Assembly: GCA_024690825.1 (NCBI GenBank)
Contig: JAILOK010000056.1
Span: forward strand, 124,001 to 188,000
DNA: 64,000 nucleotides
From: Lachnospiraceae bacterium
GTDB lineage: Bacteria; Bacillota; Clostridia; Lachnospirales; Lachnospiraceae
Direction: 5' to 3'
Shown: positions 26,317 to 37,626 of the stretch, piece by piece
Position numbering within the stretch: position 1 is the stretch's first letter
Layout: each line of letters begins with the position of its first letter
Program-made: the position numbers and the translations under genes
Notes under the pieces: generated by a model
The model's input: only the letters and a program-made list of their open reading frames with translations
What the model was told of the DNA's origin: nothing
Database searches by the model: none

Positions 26317-28065
26317 ATGGAAATACCAAAAAGGATCAAAAAACTGCGTGAAAGGATGAAAAAGGAGGGGGTGTCGGCTTATTACATACCCACCTGCGAC
26401 TTTCATTTTTCCGAATATGTCAGCCCCTACTTCAGGGTCAGGGAGTATTTTTCGGGATTTACCGGATCGGCAGGTGAGCTGCTCATCACGGACAGGGAAG
26501 CAATGCTCTGGACTGACGGAAGGTATTTTATCCAGGCAGAAAGGGAACTTGAAGGAAGCGGTATAAAGCTTATGAGATCCGGGGCCGAGGGTGTGCCTGA
26601 TATATTCACTTATCTTAAGGATAATATGTCCAAAAAGAGCGTTCTGGGTTTTGACGGACGGACAGTAGATATAAAGACAGCGGAAAAATTCAAAAAATGC
26701 GTCGTAAAGCTTGCATATAAAGAAGATCTTACATCTGAAATATTTGAGCGGCCGCCATTTCCTTCATCTGTCATAGAAGATCTTACTGTAGAGATCACAG
26801 GACGGGATACGGCTGAAAAGCTTGGTGAGATCAGGCAGAAACTGAAGGAAACCGGAGCATCGTCGATATTTATCAGCAGACTGGATGACATTGCCTATAT
26901 CCTCAATATCAGGGGAGACGATATTCCATGCAATCCGGTGGTGCTTTCATATCTCTTTATAACCGATGAAAAGGCTTACCTTTTTACGGGAAACGGCAAG
27001 GCAGACATTGCCTATCAGGGTATCATAATAAAACCTTATTCGGAGATAAAAGGATTTTTGAGCTCGGGAACGATAGGTAAAAAGGTCTGCATAGAACCGT
27101 CTTCAACCTGCTATCTTCACTATAAACTGATCAAAAAGAGGGCGGAGATAATCTGTAAGCCTTCGCCTGTCAGTATGATGAAGGCTGTAAAAAACGATAC
27201 GGAGATATCAAGGCTTAAGGATATCTATCTGAAAGATTCTCTTGCCCTGACGCGGTTTATCAGATGGTTGGGAGAAAACGGCGCCGGTAAGAGCGAGACG
27301 GAAGCGGCAGAAAAATTAAGGGAATTCAGAAAAGAAATACCCGAATTTCGCGGGCTTTCCTTTGAAACTATATCCGCATACGGTGAAAATGCGGCGATAA
27401 TCCATTACAGCCCGAAAGAGAACGACTGCGCTGTTATTGAGGAAAAGGGGCTGTACATGGTGGACTCCGGAGGGCAGTATATGGGAGGGACCACGGATGT
27501 TACGAGAACGATCGTGATGGGAAATATCACAAAGGACGAACGGGAAGCGTTTACACTTGTAGCCGCAGGAATGCTTGAGATCTTAAACTGTGTTTTTGCA
27601 AAGGGATGCATGGGATATGAACTTGATATCCTGGCAAGGAAGGACCTCTGGAAAAAGGGCTTTGAATACAGGCACGGCACCGGACACGGAGTCGGATACA
27701 TGCTGAGCGTTCATGAGGGACCGTGCGCCATCAGGGAAAAAGCTCTCGAAGGAGATGTGCCCTTGGAACCGGGAATGATCATCTCGGATGAACCGGGAGT
27801 TTACAGAGAGGGCCGGTTTGGGGTGAGGACCGAAAACATCCTTTTGGTAAAGCAGGAAAAAAGCACAGAGGACGGCACTTTTTATTCCTTTGAAAGTCTC
27901 ACGAAGGTTCCCATAGATGACCGGGGTATCGACAGGGAACTTTTAAGTGACAGACAGAGAGAGTATTATGATAACTATCAGAAAGAAGTGTACGAAGCGC
28001 TGTCTCCTTTCCTGAGTTCTGAGGAAGCTTTGTGGCTTAAAAAATATTCGGGACTTCACAATTAG
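26317..28065 (+). CDS. Aminopeptidase P family (M24B) metallopeptidase
   Basis: 582 residues, the long three-domain form like eukaryotic cytosolic aminopeptidase P. Two creatinase-like N-terminal domains (to about 300) precede the M24 domain. Metal ligands are visible: DSGGQYMGGTTDVTR (two Asp), GTGHGVGYMLSVHEGP (His), EPGMIISDEPGVY (Glu) and VRTENILLV (Glu). It should remove N-terminal residues before proline, in the cytosol. The gene sits 48 bp after recG with an AGGCGGAG ribosome-binding site. Confidence 0.92.
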   Translation: MEIPKRIKKLRERMKKEGVSAYYIPTCDFHFSEYVSPYFRVREYFSGFTGSAGELLITDREAMLWTDGRYFIQAERELEGSGIKLMRSGAEGVPDIFTYLKDNMSKKSVLGFDGRTVDIKTAEKFKKCVVKLAYKEDLTSEIFERPPFPSSVIEDLTVEITGRDTAEKLGEIRQKLKETGASSIFISRLDDIAYILNIRGDDIPCNPVVLSYLFITDEKAYLFTGNGKADIAYQGIIIKPYSEIKGFLSSGTIGKKVCIEPSSTCYLHYKLIKKRAEIICKPSPVSMMKAVKNDTEISRLKDIYLKDSLALTRFIRWLGENGAGKSETEAAEKLREFRKEIPEFRGLSFETISAYGENAAIIHYSPKENDCAVIEEKGLYMVDSGGQYMGGTTDVTRTIVMGNITKDEREAFTLVAAGMLEILNCVFAKGCMGYELDILARKDLWKKGFEYRHGTGHGVGYMLSVHEGPCAIREKALEGDVPLEPGMIISDEPGVYREGRFGVRTENILLVKQEKSTEDGTFYSFESLTKVPIDDRGIDRELLSDRQREYYDNYQKEVYEALSPFLSSEEALWLKKYSGLHN

Positions 28066-28133
28066 GACATATTTAGGGAGTAGTTTCTTATTTGTGTTAA
28101 AAAATCACTTCTGATCATACGGAGGAAACTGTT

Positions 28134-29174
28134 TTGATAGAGGTTAAGGGACTGACAAAGAAATACGGGAATAAGACCGCAGTCGAAAATTTAAGTTTCA
28201 GGCTGGATAAAGACAAAATATACGGTCTTTTGGGACCTAACGGGGCGGGTAAGTCGACCACCATGAACATAATGACGGGATACCTTGCGGCAAGCTCCGG
28301 CACTGTGTTGATCGACGGATTTGACATACTGCGCGAGCCGTACAGAGCCAAAAAGAATATCGGATATCTGCCTGAGATACCGCCGGTATATCCGGATATG
28401 ACGGTGAAGGAATACCTGTTCTTTGCGGCGGAACTTAAAGGGATCGCGAAGAATGAAAGAAAGACCGCGGTTTTTGATGTGATGGAAAAGACAAAGGTAT
28501 CCGATGTGGCAGACAGACTGATAAAGAATCTGTCGAAGGGATATAAACAGAGGATAGGTCTGGCACAGGCCCTTATAGGATATCCGGATGTGATAATACT
28601 GGATGAACCGACTGTAGGACTTGATCCGAAGCAGATAATGGAGATGAGGGAGCTTATAAAAAGCCTTAAGGCGGGACGTACTATCGTTCTTTCATCACAT
28701 ATCCTTCAGGAGATAAGCGCCGTGTGCGATCACATAATGATCATTTCAAAAGGCAGGCTTCTGGCATCCGACAGGGCGGAAAACATAAGCAGTTCCATCG
28801 AGGGAAAGAAGAGGATCGAGATCACGGCAAAAACGAAAGCGGAGGATGTATCGGGGATTCTTTCGGGTGTTGAAGGCATAGAAAAAATAGAAAATACGGA
28901 AGGGACAGAAGAAGGCACGGTGAAGATCGTGATCAGCTCCCCCGCGGGAGTTGATCTTCGAGAAAAGATCTTTTTTGCGTTTGCCGGCGCATCGGTCCCG
29001 GTTTTAGAGATGAGGAGCGCTTCGGATTCCCTTGAGGATATTTACCTGACGCTGACAGATACCGAGACGGAAACAACGGAAGAAAGTCCGGGAGATCCGA
29101 CGGAAGAAACAGGTGTGGAAACTACGAAAGATACTGATATTGAGACATCAGGAGAAAGCGGGGCGGAAAAATGA
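28134..29174 (+). CDS. ABC transporter ATP-binding protein (GldA/CcmA-like)
   Basis: 346 residues from a TTG at 28134 with GGAGGA upstream. Walker A GPNGAGKST (about 36-44), signature LSKGYKQRIGLAQA, Walker B VIILDEPTVGLD, and H-loop SSHIL. The last 45 residues are a low-complexity Thr/Glu tail unusual for the family. It pairs with the next gene, whose ATG overlaps its stop by 4 bp. The ATPase probably drives export or acts on the cell surface; the substrate is unknown. Confidence 0.9.
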   Translation: MIEVKGLTKKYGNKTAVENLSFRLDKDKIYGLLGPNGAGKSTTMNIMTGYLAASSGTVLIDGFDILREPYRAKKNIGYLPEIPPVYPDMTVKEYLFFAAELKGIAKNERKTAVFDVMEKTKVSDVADRLIKNLSKGYKQRIGLAQALIGYPDVIILDEPTVGLDPKQIMEMRELIKSLKAGRTIVLSSHILQEISAVCDHIMIISKGRLLASDRAENISSSIEGKKRIEITAKTKAEDVSGILSGVEGIEKIENTEGTEEGTVKIVISSPAGVDLREKIFFAFAGASVPVLEMRSASDSLEDIYLTLTDTETETTEESPGDPTEETGVETTKDTDIETSGESGAEK

Positions 29175-31288
29175 AAGCATTGATCAAAAAGGAGCTTCGC
29201 TCATATCTTTATTCGGTTACGGGTGGTCTGTTTATAGCGGTCAATCTGCTGTTTCTTGGCATCTATTTTACCGCGTATAATCTGACCGGAGGATATCCGA
29301 CCATAAATTTTGCGATAAATTCGGCAATAGTGGTGTTCCTGTTCATAACACCGCTTCTTACCATGAGGATAATTGCCGAGGAGCGCAGGACAAGGACAGA
29401 CCAGCTGCTTCTGTCTTCTCCGATGCCGCTGCTTAAGATCATTATCGGCAAATACCTGGCACTTCTCACAATACTTGCTGTTCCTGTCATTACGGCGGCG
29501 GTATATCCGTTGATACTCGGAGCGTTCGGAAAGGTGAGTTACAGCGAATCATATGTGGCGGTGCTTGCTTATTTTCTTTTCGGGGCCGCATGTCTGGGAA
29601 TAGGACTGTTTATCTCTTCACTGACAGAAAATCAGATAATCGCAGCCGTGCTGACCTTTGCGGCACTGTTTATCACATACCTGATGAACGGGATAGTGAA
29701 CCTCCTTCCGGACAGCGTTGAGATCGTAAAAAGGATACTGTCACTGTTTGATATATCCAAAAGACTGGATAATCTTATGAACGGTATCCTGGATATAAGG
29801 GCAGTCGTTTATTATCTTACAATCGTAATTCTCACAATCTTCCTTACCTATGAAAGCATTCAGAAGAGAAGATTTACCATATCATCGCAGACCGTTAAGT
29901 TTTCATCCTACAGCCTGACAGCGATAGTTGCCGCCTTTGCGCTTGCCGTGGGCGCGAATTTCCTGGTGTTAAAGCTTCCGGATGACATTATGCAGTACGA
30001 CTTTACCGAAAACAGGATCTTTACCATGAGCGCCGAATCAAAGGATTTTCTCGACAGCCTTGATAAGGATGTCACTATTTATGTATTGTCGGAAAAAGAC
30101 AGGGTAGAGCTCCCGGTAGTAAAGACACTCGATGAATATGAAGCGTATTCAGATCATATACATGTCGAATACAAAGATATCTCAAAGGATCCACAGTTCC
30201 CGTCCAAATTTACGGAGGATACGGTCACGGGAGGAGATCTCATTGTTGTATGCGGTGAAAACTCCAGAACGGTTGCAGGGGTGGATCTTTTTGAAACAGA
30301 GATCGATTACCAGACTTTTTCACAGACCATTACCGGTCTTGACGCGGAGGGACAGATAACGGCAGCCATTGCCGGCGTGACAAGTGATCGGAAGACGATA
30401 ATGAAGGTGATGGCGGGACACGGTGAATTTGAGGTAAAAGATCTCGGCCTTTTGTTTGCTTCATTAAAGAAGACGGGCATTACCCCGGAGCAGATAAATC
30501 TGCTGACAGTTTCAAAGATAGAAGACTGCGATATGATACTTATCGCTGCGCCGCTTGATGATTATTCCGAGGAAGACTGCAAAAAGGTAAGGGAATATCT
30601 TGACGGGGGAGGCTGTGCCGTTATTCTTTCCGGCTACAGCGAAAACGGAAAGAAGCTTGATAATTTCAACAACCTGCTTTCGGATTACGGCGTATCGATA
30701 ACCGAAGGTCTGATAGAGGATACGGATCCGGCGCATTTCTACGGAAATAATCCGCTGTATCTTTTGCCGCAGATATATGACACCCCTGTGTCAAAGACCA
30801 TAAACGCTCAGAAAAGATACGCTTTTATGCCGTATTCCCAGGCGATATCGGTAAATGAAGCCGCAGAGGACAGCGGAGTATCGGTGGTGGATGCTCTTAT
30901 GACATCCCAGGATTCCTTTATGAAGGCAGACTTAAAGGAGGGAGACAGCCTTGATAAGAACGCCGGAGACCTTAACGGTCCTTTCAGCGTGGGAGTGTAT
31001 ATAACAAAGGGCGATACAAAGATAGCGCTGTTTTCAAGCGCGATGGCATTCACGGATGATGTATACCGCGTTGTGGGTGATGCGAATGTGACCCTTGTTA
31101 CCGATGCCGCAAAGGATATGTCGCCTGTCGTAACAGGCCCGCTCATCCCGGTGAAAAGCTACGGCACCGAATATATTACAATTTCCGCAGCTTATGTGAT
31201 ATTATACGGTTTGATATTTATTATACTTGTACCTCTGCTGATACTCGTTGTCAGCATCGTGCTCTGGGCACGCAGAAGAAAGAAGTAA
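29171..31288 (+). CDS. ABC-2 permease fused to GldG-like (ABC_transp_aux) domain
   Basis: 705 residues. An ABC-2 type membrane domain with six helices occupies about 1-245 ([20 protein letters not shown], a typical ABC-2 segment). It is fused to an extracytoplasmic GldG-type domain (about 290-670, with [15 protein letters not shown] and [13 protein letters not shown]-like segments). A final membrane helix and a short basic tail (WARRRKK) follow. GldF and GldG are separate in Flavobacterium but often fused in Firmicutes. A DUF4340 partner usually follows in such loci; here gltX starts 11 bp later. Confidence 0.85.
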   Translation: MKALIKKELRSYLYSVTGGLFIAVNLLFLGIYFTAYNLTGGYPTINFAINSAIVVFLFITPLLTMRIIAEERRTRTDQLLLSSPMPLLKIIIGKYLALLTILAVPVITAAVYPLILGAFGKVSYSESYVAVLAYFLFGAACLGIGLFISSLTENQIIAAVLTFAALFITYLMNGIVNLLPDSVEIVKRILSLFDISKRLDNLMNGILDIRAVVYYLTIVILTIFLTYESIQKRRFTISSQTVKFSSYSLTAIVAAFALAVGANFLVLKLPDDIMQYDFTENRIFTMSAESKDFLDSLDKDVTIYVLSEKDRVELPVVKTLDEYEAYSDHIHVEYKDISKDPQFPSKFTEDTVTGGDLIVVCGENSRTVAGVDLFETEIDYQTFSQTITGLDAEGQITAAIAGVTSDRKTIMKVMAGHGEFEVKDLGLLFASLKKTGITPEQINLLTVSKIEDCDMILIAAPLDDYSEEDCKKVREYLDGGGCAVILSGYSENGKKLDNFNNLLSDYGVSITEGLIEDTDPAHFYGNNPLYLLPQIYDTPVSKTINAQKRYAFMPYSQAISVNEAAEDSGVSVVDALMTSQDSFMKADLKEGDSLDKNAGDLNGPFSVGVYITKGDTKIALFSSAMAFTDDVYRVVGDANVTLVTDAAKDMSPVVTGPLIPVKSYGTEYITISAAYVILYGLIFIILVPLLILVVSIVLWARRRKK

Positions 31289-31299
31289 AAGGAGAAAAT

Positions 31300-32757
31300 A
31301 TGACAAAAGTAAGAACAAGATTTGCGCCTTCGCCCACAGGAAGGATGCATGTGGGAAATTTGAGGACTGCGCTGTATGCCTATCTCATAGCCCGTCACGA
31401 GGATGGAGATTTCATACTGCGTATTGAGGATACCGACCAGGAAAGAGAAGTGGAGGGAGCCGTAGATATCATAAAAAGGACGCTGGAAAAGGCGGGCCTT
31501 GAGCATGATGAAGGACCGGATAAAGAAGGAAACTGCGGTCCGTATGTCCAGTCGGAAAGAGTCAGGGACGGATTATACATGAAATATGCAAAGGAACTCG
31601 TGGAAAAAGGAGAGGCGTATTACTGTTTCTGTACTCCTGAAAGACTTGCGTCCCTGAAAAGCGGAAGCGATGAAGAGGGAAAGGAGTATACCGTATATGA
31701 CAAACACTGCCTGTCTCTTTCAAAAGAGGAGGTTGAGGAAAACCTGAAGGCAGGAAAACCTTTTGTCATCAGACAGAATAATCCGACAGAAGGGACCACG
31801 GTATTTCATGATGAGATCTACGGGGATATCAGCGTGGAAAATGCGGAGCTTGATGATATGATCCTTATTAAATCAGACGGATTTCCCACATACAACTTTG
31901 CCAATGTCGTTGATGACCATCTGATGGGGATCACTCATGTGGTAAGGGGAAATGAATATCTCTCAAGTTCTCCGAAATACAACAGGCTCTATGAGGCTTT
32001 CGGATGGGAGGTCCCGGTCTATGTTCACTGTCCTCTGATAACCGACGAAGAACATAAAAAACTTTCAAAACGGTCGGGACATTCCTCTTTTGAAGATCTT
32101 CTGGAGCAGGGATTTCTTGCAGAGGCGATCGTCAATTTTGTAGCCCTTTTAGGATGGTCATCCGCGGATAACGAGGAGATCATGACAAAGGAGGATCTTA
32201 TAAAGAAATTTGATTACCGTGCCATGAGCAAGTCTCCCGCGGTCTTTGATTACGGAAAACTTCGATGGATGAACGGTGAGTATATCAAGGCCATGGATTT
32301 TGACGCGTTTTGCGAAAAGGCGCTCCCCTATATCAGAGAAGTGATAAAGCGGGATATGGACCTGCAAAAGGTCGCAAAGCTTCTGCATACGAGGATCGAG
32401 ACCTTCTGCGATATCAGGGATCATATAGATTTCCTTGAGGAACTGCCTGAATATGACATCGAAATGTATACACACAAAAAGATGAAGACGGATGCAGCCT
32501 CCTCGCTTGAGGTGCTCCAAAAGCTTCTTCCGGTGCTGTCGGAACAGGAGGATTACTCAAACGACGCCCTGTATTCACGTCTTACGGCATTTGCCGCAGA
32601 AAACGGATATAAAAACGGCTTTGTTCTGTGGCCCTTAAGATGCGCAGTGTCCGGAAAGCAGTCCACACCGGGCGGAGCCACCGAACTTATGGAACTTTTA
32701 GGAAAGGAAGAATCCTTAAAAAGGATACAAAGGGGGATAGAAATGCTTAATGGGTAA
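31300..32757 (+). CDS. gltX: Glutamyl-tRNA synthetase
   Basis: 485 residues. Class I catalytic motifs: [20 protein letters not shown] (HIGH region) near the start and [12 protein letters not shown] (KMSKS equivalent) at about 250. The C-terminal anticodon-binding domain follows. It charges tRNA-Glu in the cytosol. It begins 11 bp after the ABC permease gene with AAGGAG upstream. Its end overlaps the helicase gene by 8 bp. Confidence 0.96.
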   Translation: MTKVRTRFAPSPTGRMHVGNLRTALYAYLIARHEDGDFILRIEDTDQEREVEGAVDIIKRTLEKAGLEHDEGPDKEGNCGPYVQSERVRDGLYMKYAKELVEKGEAYYCFCTPERLASLKSGSDEEGKEYTVYDKHCLSLSKEEVEENLKAGKPFVIRQNNPTEGTTVFHDEIYGDISVENAELDDMILIKSDGFPTYNFANVVDDHLMGITHVVRGNEYLSSSPKYNRLYEAFGWEVPVYVHCPLITDEEHKKLSKRSGHSSFEDLLEQGFLAEAIVNFVALLGWSSADNEEIMTKEDLIKKFDYRAMSKSPAVFDYGKLRWMNGEYIKAMDFDAFCEKALPYIREVIKRDMDLQKVAKLLHTRIETFCDIRDHIDFLEELPEYDIEMYTHKKMKTDAASSLEVLQKLLPVLSEQEDYSNDALYSRLTAFAAENGYKNGFVLWPLRCAVSGKQSTPGGATELMELLGKEESLKRIQRGIEMLNG

Positions 32758-34567
32758 AGAATTATCCGGGGAGCAGTTTGCCGCCATAAGGCATGATACG
32801 GGTCCGGCTCTGGTGATGGCCGGCCCCGGCTCCGGAAAAACCACAGTCATCACCGAAAGGATAAAGCATCTTGTAAGGATCAACGGGGTAGATCCCGGCG
32901 GGATACTGACCATCACCTTCACAAATGCCGCGGCAGACGAAATGAAAAAGAGGACCGCGGATCTGATCCCGCAGGAAGCGCCTTATCTCACATTCGGAAC
33001 TTTTCATTCAATCTTTTTTCTGATCTTAAAACACTCATTTGATCTTAATTCTTCAAATATCCTGAAAAACGAAACCAGATACATGATCCTGAACGATATA
33101 ATAAAAACCTCAGGAATCTGCGTTAATGACAGAAAACAGCTCACAGCCGATCTTGTTCCCGTCATAAGCCGTTATAAAAATACCGGCCGGGTAAAGAATG
33201 ATACGGAACTTAAGGATGACGAGCTTATACATATCATGGACAGTTACCGGTCAAAGCTTGATAAAATGCGTCTTCTCGATTTTGACGACATGCTCTTAAA
33301 ATGCAGAGAACTTTTCATGGAAAGAAAAGCCGTGCTTTCCATGTGGCAGGACAGGTTTAAGTACATCCAGATAGATGAATTCCAGGATATCAATGATGTT
33401 CAGTATGATGTGATACGCCTGCTTTCAGAAAAGAATGGCAATCTGTTCGCGGTAGGGGATGATGATCAGGCAATCTATGGTTTCCGCGGATCGACACCGG
33501 GGATCATGAAAAGGTTCGTATCGGATTTTGAAGGCACTGTTGTCTATACGCTTTCGGCAAACTACAGATCCTCCGGAAATATCGTCGAAGCTGCAAAAAA
33601 TGTTATTTCTTACAACTGTGATCGTATGGAAAAAGATATCTGCTCCCGCAATCCCATGCAGGGGGAGGTAAAGATCCTCAAGTTTAAGGATATGGAGACA
33701 CAGATCGCTTTTATTACAGAAAAACTCAGGGAGGAGAGTGCCAAGACCTGCTTTGAGGATATGGCAGTGCTTCTCCGGACAAATAATCTGTTCGGCATTT
33801 ATTCCGACAGATTCCGGGACAGCGGAATACCCTTCAACAGTCCGGTAAAGACCTACGGTATGTATCAGAACGGGATCGGAAAAGAGATCATGGATTATAT
33901 GAAGTTTGCCGCCGGAGACGATTCGAGGGCAGTGTTCCTAAATATCATGAACAGGCCGGAAAGACATATCTACAGAGGGGCGCTGGGCGAAGGAAAGGTC
34001 GATCTTGACGGTCTGCTTGATTATTACAGTGATGACAGGGAAGTTTATGATGAAATCAGAAGGCTTAAAGCGGACAGGGCTATGATGAAGAAGCTGAAGC
34101 CCTATGCCGCCATTCACTATCTTTTCAATTCCGTGGGTTATCTTGACTATCTTAAGGGTTCGTGCGAAGGAAACAACGGGGATCTTTCATCAAAAATAAA
34201 AACGGCGGAAGAAATCTTAAACCGGGCAAGAGCATACAGGAGTATAGACGAATGGCTTAAGTATGCAAAAGAGGATGCAAAAAAGCCCTCCGATAATAAG
34301 GGCGTGAACATCCTTACCATGCATGCCTCAAAAGGACTGGAATTTCCCGTAGTCTTTATTCCGGATATGAACGAGGGAAACATACCCTACGGAAAGGCTG
34401 TGATGCCGGCAGAAACAGAAGAGGAGAGGCGGCTTTTCTATGTCGCAATGACCAGGGCAAAGAGGAAACTGTACCTTCTCTACACCGAAGAAAATTCCGG
34501 AAAGAAGCGGCTGCCGTCGAGGTTTTTAGAAGAGATTTCTGCGATTGACACCATATGGCGCGAATGA
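32750..34567 (+). CDS. UvrD/PcrA-type superfamily 1 helicase, short form
   Basis: 605 residues against about 720-740 for PcrA or UvrD. Motifs: [20 protein letters not shown] (Q motif and Walker A, GPGSGKTT), [29 protein letters not shown] (Walker B), [28 protein letters not shown] and [14 protein letters not shown]. The C-terminal extension of PcrA is missing. It should be a 3'-5' ATP-dependent DNA translocase; its pathway is unknown. It overlaps gltX by 8 bp and is the last gene of this run. Confidence 0.9.
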   Translation: MGKELSGEQFAAIRHDTGPALVMAGPGSGKTTVITERIKHLVRINGVDPGGILTITFTNAAADEMKKRTADLIPQEAPYLTFGTFHSIFFLILKHSFDLNSSNILKNETRYMILNDIIKTSGICVNDRKQLTADLVPVISRYKNTGRVKNDTELKDDELIHIMDSYRSKLDKMRLLDFDDMLLKCRELFMERKAVLSMWQDRFKYIQIDEFQDINDVQYDVIRLLSEKNGNLFAVGDDDQAIYGFRGSTPGIMKRFVSDFEGTVVYTLSANYRSSGNIVEAAKNVISYNCDRMEKDICSRNPMQGEVKILKFKDMETQIAFITEKLREESAKTCFEDMAVLLRTNNLFGIYSDRFRDSGIPFNSPVKTYGMYQNGIGKEIMDYMKFAAGDDSRAVFLNIMNRPERHIYRGALGEGKVDLDGLLDYYSDDREVYDEIRRLKADRAMMKKLKPYAAIHYLFNSVGYLDYLKGSCEGNNGDLSSKIKTAEEILNRARAYRSIDEWLKYAKEDAKKPSDNKGVNILTMHASKGLEFPVVFIPDMNEGNIPYGKAVMPAETEEERRLFYVAMTRAKRKLYLLYTEENSGKKRLPSRFLEEISAIDTIWRE

Positions 34568-34894
34568 TATAACTCTGGCAGAATATAGGCAAAAATACAC
34601 GCATAATCTGCCAAAATATATACAAAAATAATGTTTTCCGTTCCATATTCATTTCCTTTCTGTGAAAAAGTGAAAAAACTCTATCTGTCATATTATGCGA
34701 AAAAAATGACCGGAGGGATAAAAATATCCGGAGAGCTGACGGATCATGGTATAATGTGCGCATAGATATTTTTTTCGGGATTCAACCAACAGTAGAGTTC
34801 GCATAAATACGGGATTTTTTGCATATCAACCAATGGTTCGTGTTAAAAACCACGGTGCTGCGGTAAGGTGGAGGCAGGAAAGGAGGTGCCCGAT
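34568..34894. other. 327-bp gene-free stretch upstream of the XRE gene
   Basis: AT-rich region with a GGCAGA/TCTGCC inverted pair (34577-34582 with 34607-34612), a GGATA/TATCC hairpin near 34714-34728, an extended -10 promoter (34747-34755) and a twice-occurring CAACCAA...GTTCG pattern (34783-34800 and 34827-34840). I see no open reading frame and no tRNA here. Confidence 0.5.
34747..34755 (+). promoter_or_regulatory. Extended -10 promoter of the XRE regulator
   Basis: TGG directly before a perfect TATAAT (34750-34755). No recognisable -35. The leader would be about 130 nt and includes the palindrome AACCAATGGTT (34828-34838). Confidence 0.55.
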
Positions 34895-35506
34895 ATGGAT
34901 CAGATCAAAACAGGAAAGTTCATAGCATCCTGCAGGAAGGATCAGGGCATGACGCAGGCGGCGCTTGCAGAGAAACTAAAGATCAGCGACCGTGCTGTCA
35001 GCAAATGGGAGACGGGAAAATCCATGCCGGATTCGGGAATAATGCTGGAACTGTGTGAACTGCTGAAAATCAATGTCAACGAACTTTTATCGGGCGAAAA
35101 GATCATGACGGAAACATATAATAAAATAGCGGAGGAGAACCTGCTTGCGTTGAGGCAGGAGGTAGATGAAAAAAACAGACAGCTCTTAAATCTTGAAATC
35201 TGGATCGGAGCACCGGCAGCTATAGCCGGGCTTGTCATATGCGGCGTGGCTGCATGCGTGGAAATGTCTGCCGGATTGCGCGTTGGACTTATAGCATTTG
35301 CTGTGGCAATGATAATGACCGTTGCTTTCGTGGCCGTGGGTATCGAGCAGAAAGCAGGATATTATGAATGTTCCAAATGTCATGACAGACATGTTCCGAC
35401 ATACTGGCAGACAAATCTTGCCCCTCATATAGGAAGGACGAGGTACATGAAATGTCCGGCCTGCGGAAAGTGGAGTTATCAGAAGAAGGTCCTCACAAAG
35501 AGTTGA
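34895..35506 (+). CDS. XRE-type regulator with membrane helices and zinc ribbon
   Basis: 203 residues. An N-terminal Cro/C1 helix-turn-helix (about 1-60: RKDQGMTQAALAEKLKISD, then AVSKWETGKSMPD) is followed by a linker, two membrane helices (about 105-155) and a C-terminal zinc ribbon with two CxxC pairs (YECSKCHDRH and MKCPACGKWSYQKKVL). This architecture is common in Firmicutes; the sensed signal is not known. The ATG at 34895 has AGGAGGTG at 34881-34888. The terminator follows in the next intergenic gap. Confidence 0.87.
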   Translation: MDQIKTGKFIASCRKDQGMTQAALAEKLKISDRAVSKWETGKSMPDSGIMLELCELLKINVNELLSGEKIMTETYNKIAEENLLALRQEVDEKNRQLLNLEIWIGAPAAIAGLVICGVAACVEMSAGLRVGLIAFAVAMIMTVAFVAVGIEQKAGYYECSKCHDRHVPTYWQTNLAPHIGRTRYMKCPACGKWSYQKKVLTKS

Positions 35507-35539
35507 GGTTTTCAATCCGCCCTTATTATAGTAAAATAT

Positions 35540-35562
35540 AAATCGTTCAAAACGATTTTTTT
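35540..35562 (+). terminator. Terminator after the XRE gene
   Basis: AAATCGTT pairs with AACGATTT around CAA, followed by four more T residues. The stem is AT-rich, so strength is moderate. Confidence 0.65.
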
Positions 35563-35588
35563 GAAAATATTATTTAAGGGGGAAAACA

Positions 35589-36818
35589 ATGGCAGACAAA
35601 ACAAACCAGGCTCAGGCTTATAACTGTATCTCGTGCGGAGCGCCGTTACATTTCGATCCGGCAACGGGAAAGCTGAAATGTGATTACTGTGATTCACTTT
35701 ATACTCCGGAGGAGATAGAGGAGCATTTTAAGAACAAGGAATCTGAAGAGGCTGCGGAAAGAACGGACGAAGAATTTAAGAGTTATTCCTGTTCGTCCTG
35801 CGGTGCGGAGCTTTTGGCTGATCAGAACACTGCGGTCATACTCTGTCCTTACTGCGGGAACAACACCATAGCCACAGCCCAGTTTGCTTCCAACATAAGA
35901 CCCGACTGCCTCATTCCTTTCGCCGTGGAGAAAAAACAGGCGATGCAGAAATATGAGAGTTACTATCAGGATGGAATGATAAAGAAGTTCCTCCTTCCCA
36001 AGTCCTTTAAGACAAACAGCCACATACAGGATATCCAGGGTGTCTATGTACCATTCTGGCTCTTTTCCGGAAATGCGGATATTGACGGCACTTACGAAGC
36101 TTCAAACGACAGAAGGGAAGGGGACTATATAATCCACGATATCTATCAGGCAAGAAGATCCGGCTCCATTAATTTTAAGGATGTTCCGGCAGATGCTTCA
36201 AAGAGGATGCCCGATGACCTTATGGATTCTATCGAACCCTACCAGCTGGGGGATCTGAAGGACTTTTCAATGGCCTACCTTCCGGGGTTCCTTGCGGAGC
36301 GTTTCGACGTGGATGAAGCCGAAGACAAGAAAAGAGCCGAGGATCGCGTTGAGGGAACCATAAGGGAAAGGGTCAATGAAACTCTCCGTTACGATACCAT
36401 AAGAAGCAGAAACGAGAAGATAGATGTTACGGTAGACAAGACAAAATATGCCCTGCTTCCCGCATGGGTGCTTACCACCAGATGGAATAACACCGAGTGG
36501 ATGTTTGCCATGAATGCCCAGACAGGAAAGTTTACCGGAAATCTTCCGATAAACAAGGGAAAATACTGGGCGACAGTCATTTTAAGCTTTTTCATCATCC
36601 TGATCCTGGGGGCGTTGTTATTCGGCGATGCCGGAACGGGGGCCATAATAGGGATCGTTGTTGCCATTATTCTGGCGATCGTGATGCACGGCACCATGAA
36701 GCCTGTGGCAAAGGCGGCAAATGCAAATGTGTATGCCGGGGACAAGCTGGAACTGGCTGTTAAAGAGGATACCTTCTTAAGGAAGGAAAAGGAGCATTCC
36801 CCGCAGAATAAAAGCTGA
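35589..36818 (+). CDS. Zinc-ribbon membrane protein (TFIIB-type ribbon family)
   Basis: 409 residues. Two N-terminal zinc ribbons (CISCGAPLHF ... CDYCDSLY and CSSCGAELLA ... CPYCGNNT, residues 13-90) precede a long soluble region (VYVPFWLFSGNADIDGTY) and two membrane helices near 320-365. Proteins of this type are annotated as TFIIB-type zinc-ribbon or PriA-like, but there is no helicase domain here. They often occur near AIM24 genes, and one lies convergent just downstream. Function unknown. Confidence 0.8.
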   Translation: MADKTNQAQAYNCISCGAPLHFDPATGKLKCDYCDSLYTPEEIEEHFKNKESEEAAERTDEEFKSYSCSSCGAELLADQNTAVILCPYCGNNTIATAQFASNIRPDCLIPFAVEKKQAMQKYESYYQDGMIKKFLLPKSFKTNSHIQDIQGVYVPFWLFSGNADIDGTYEASNDRREGDYIIHDIYQARRSGSINFKDVPADASKRMPDDLMDSIEPYQLGDLKDFSMAYLPGFLAERFDVDEAEDKKRAEDRVEGTIRERVNETLRYDTIRSRNEKIDVTVDKTKYALLPAWVLTTRWNNTEWMFAMNAQTGKFTGNLPINKGKYWATVILSFFIILILGALLFGDAGTGAIIGIVVAIILAIVMHGTMKPVAKAANANVYAGDKLELAVKEDTFLRKEKEHSPQNKS

Positions 36819-36842
36819 GAATTGACCTGCTGACAAAAATAT

Positions 36843-36888
36843 AGCCGGACTTAAAAGATCAACTTTTAAGTCCGGCTTATTTTTTACT
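36843..36888. terminator. Bidirectional terminator between convergent genes
   Basis: A perfect 15-bp stem (36843-36857 with 36863-36877) and T-run on the right, preceded by an A-rich run on the left. Confidence 0.92.
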
Positions 36889-36919
36889 TAAAAAATCGAA
36901 TCCGCAGTTTTTATGCCGA

Positions 36920-37597
36920 TCAGCTCTTTATGGGCAGATAAGGAGTGAGAGCTCCTGCAAGCTGAGGGATGGGCATTGAATGCAGCCATATGTGTCCGGG
37001 TCCGGTTACGACTGTATTGAACAGGCCTTCGCCTCCAAACAGCGCATTCTTGATGCCGGGCACGGTTTTGATGTCAATTGAACAGGTGGCATCCATGGCA
37101 GCAAGATAACCTGTATCGATTATCATGCTCTGCCCGGCCGTCAGGTCATATTCCTTGCAGTATCCGTCAAATTCGACAAAAGCGACACCCTGTCCGGAAA
37201 GCTTCTGCATTACGAAACCTTCTCCGCCAAAGAGTCCGCTTCCGAGCTTTTTCTGGAAGAAGATATCAAGACTGACGCCGGATTCGCAGGCAAGAAAAGC
37301 ATTCTTCTGGGCTACGATATCATGTCCGGCACTGATCTCAAATGCCCTTATTGATCCGGGAACATTTGAGGCAAAAGCGATGGTTCCGGGTCCGCCTTCC
37401 GCTGTGTAGTTGTTCAGGAACAGAGATTCGCCGGAGAAGGCTCTTCCGAGCATCTTGCCGACTCCGCCACCCTTTGTCTCCATTTTCATGTTCGGAGTCA
37501 TCCATGCCATGGCTCCGCTTTCACAGGCAAGGGTCTCACCGCCATCAAGTTCGCAGATAACGACCGGTAACGGTTCGCCTTCAATAGAGTAATGCAT
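36920..37597 (-). CDS. AIM24 family protein (TIGR00266-like)
   Basis: 225 residues, a single beta-rich AIM24/Tol-Pal-associated type domain. Family features: EGEPLPVVICELDGGETLAC near the start, ESGAMAWMTPNM, a GRAFSGESLFLNNYTA segment, PGTIAFASNVPG and GEGFVMQKLSGQG. No signal peptide. Bacterial members have no settled function; mitochondrial Aim24 is a membrane-associated protein. It starts 29 bp after the DUF1292 gene, so the two are probably co-transcribed. Confidence 0.88.
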   Translation of the reverse strand: MHYSIEGEPLPVVICELDGGETLACESGAMAWMTPNMKMETKGGGVGKMLGRAFSGESLFLNNYTAEGGPGTIAFASNVPGSIRAFEISAGHDIVAQKNAFLACESGVSLDIFFQKKLGSGLFGGEGFVMQKLSGQGVAFVEFDGYCKEYDLTAGQSMIIDTGYLAAMDATCSIDIKTVPGIKNALFGGEGLFNTVVTGPGHIWLHSMPIPQLAGALTPYLPIKS

Positions 37598-37626
37598 AAT
37601 ACTTCCTCCTTTTTATAAAAATTTTT

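Noticed and set aside
34568-34894. Possible riboswitch or small RNA before the XRE gene
   Set aside because: Only short AT-rich hairpins are seen; no known riboswitch core could be recognised.
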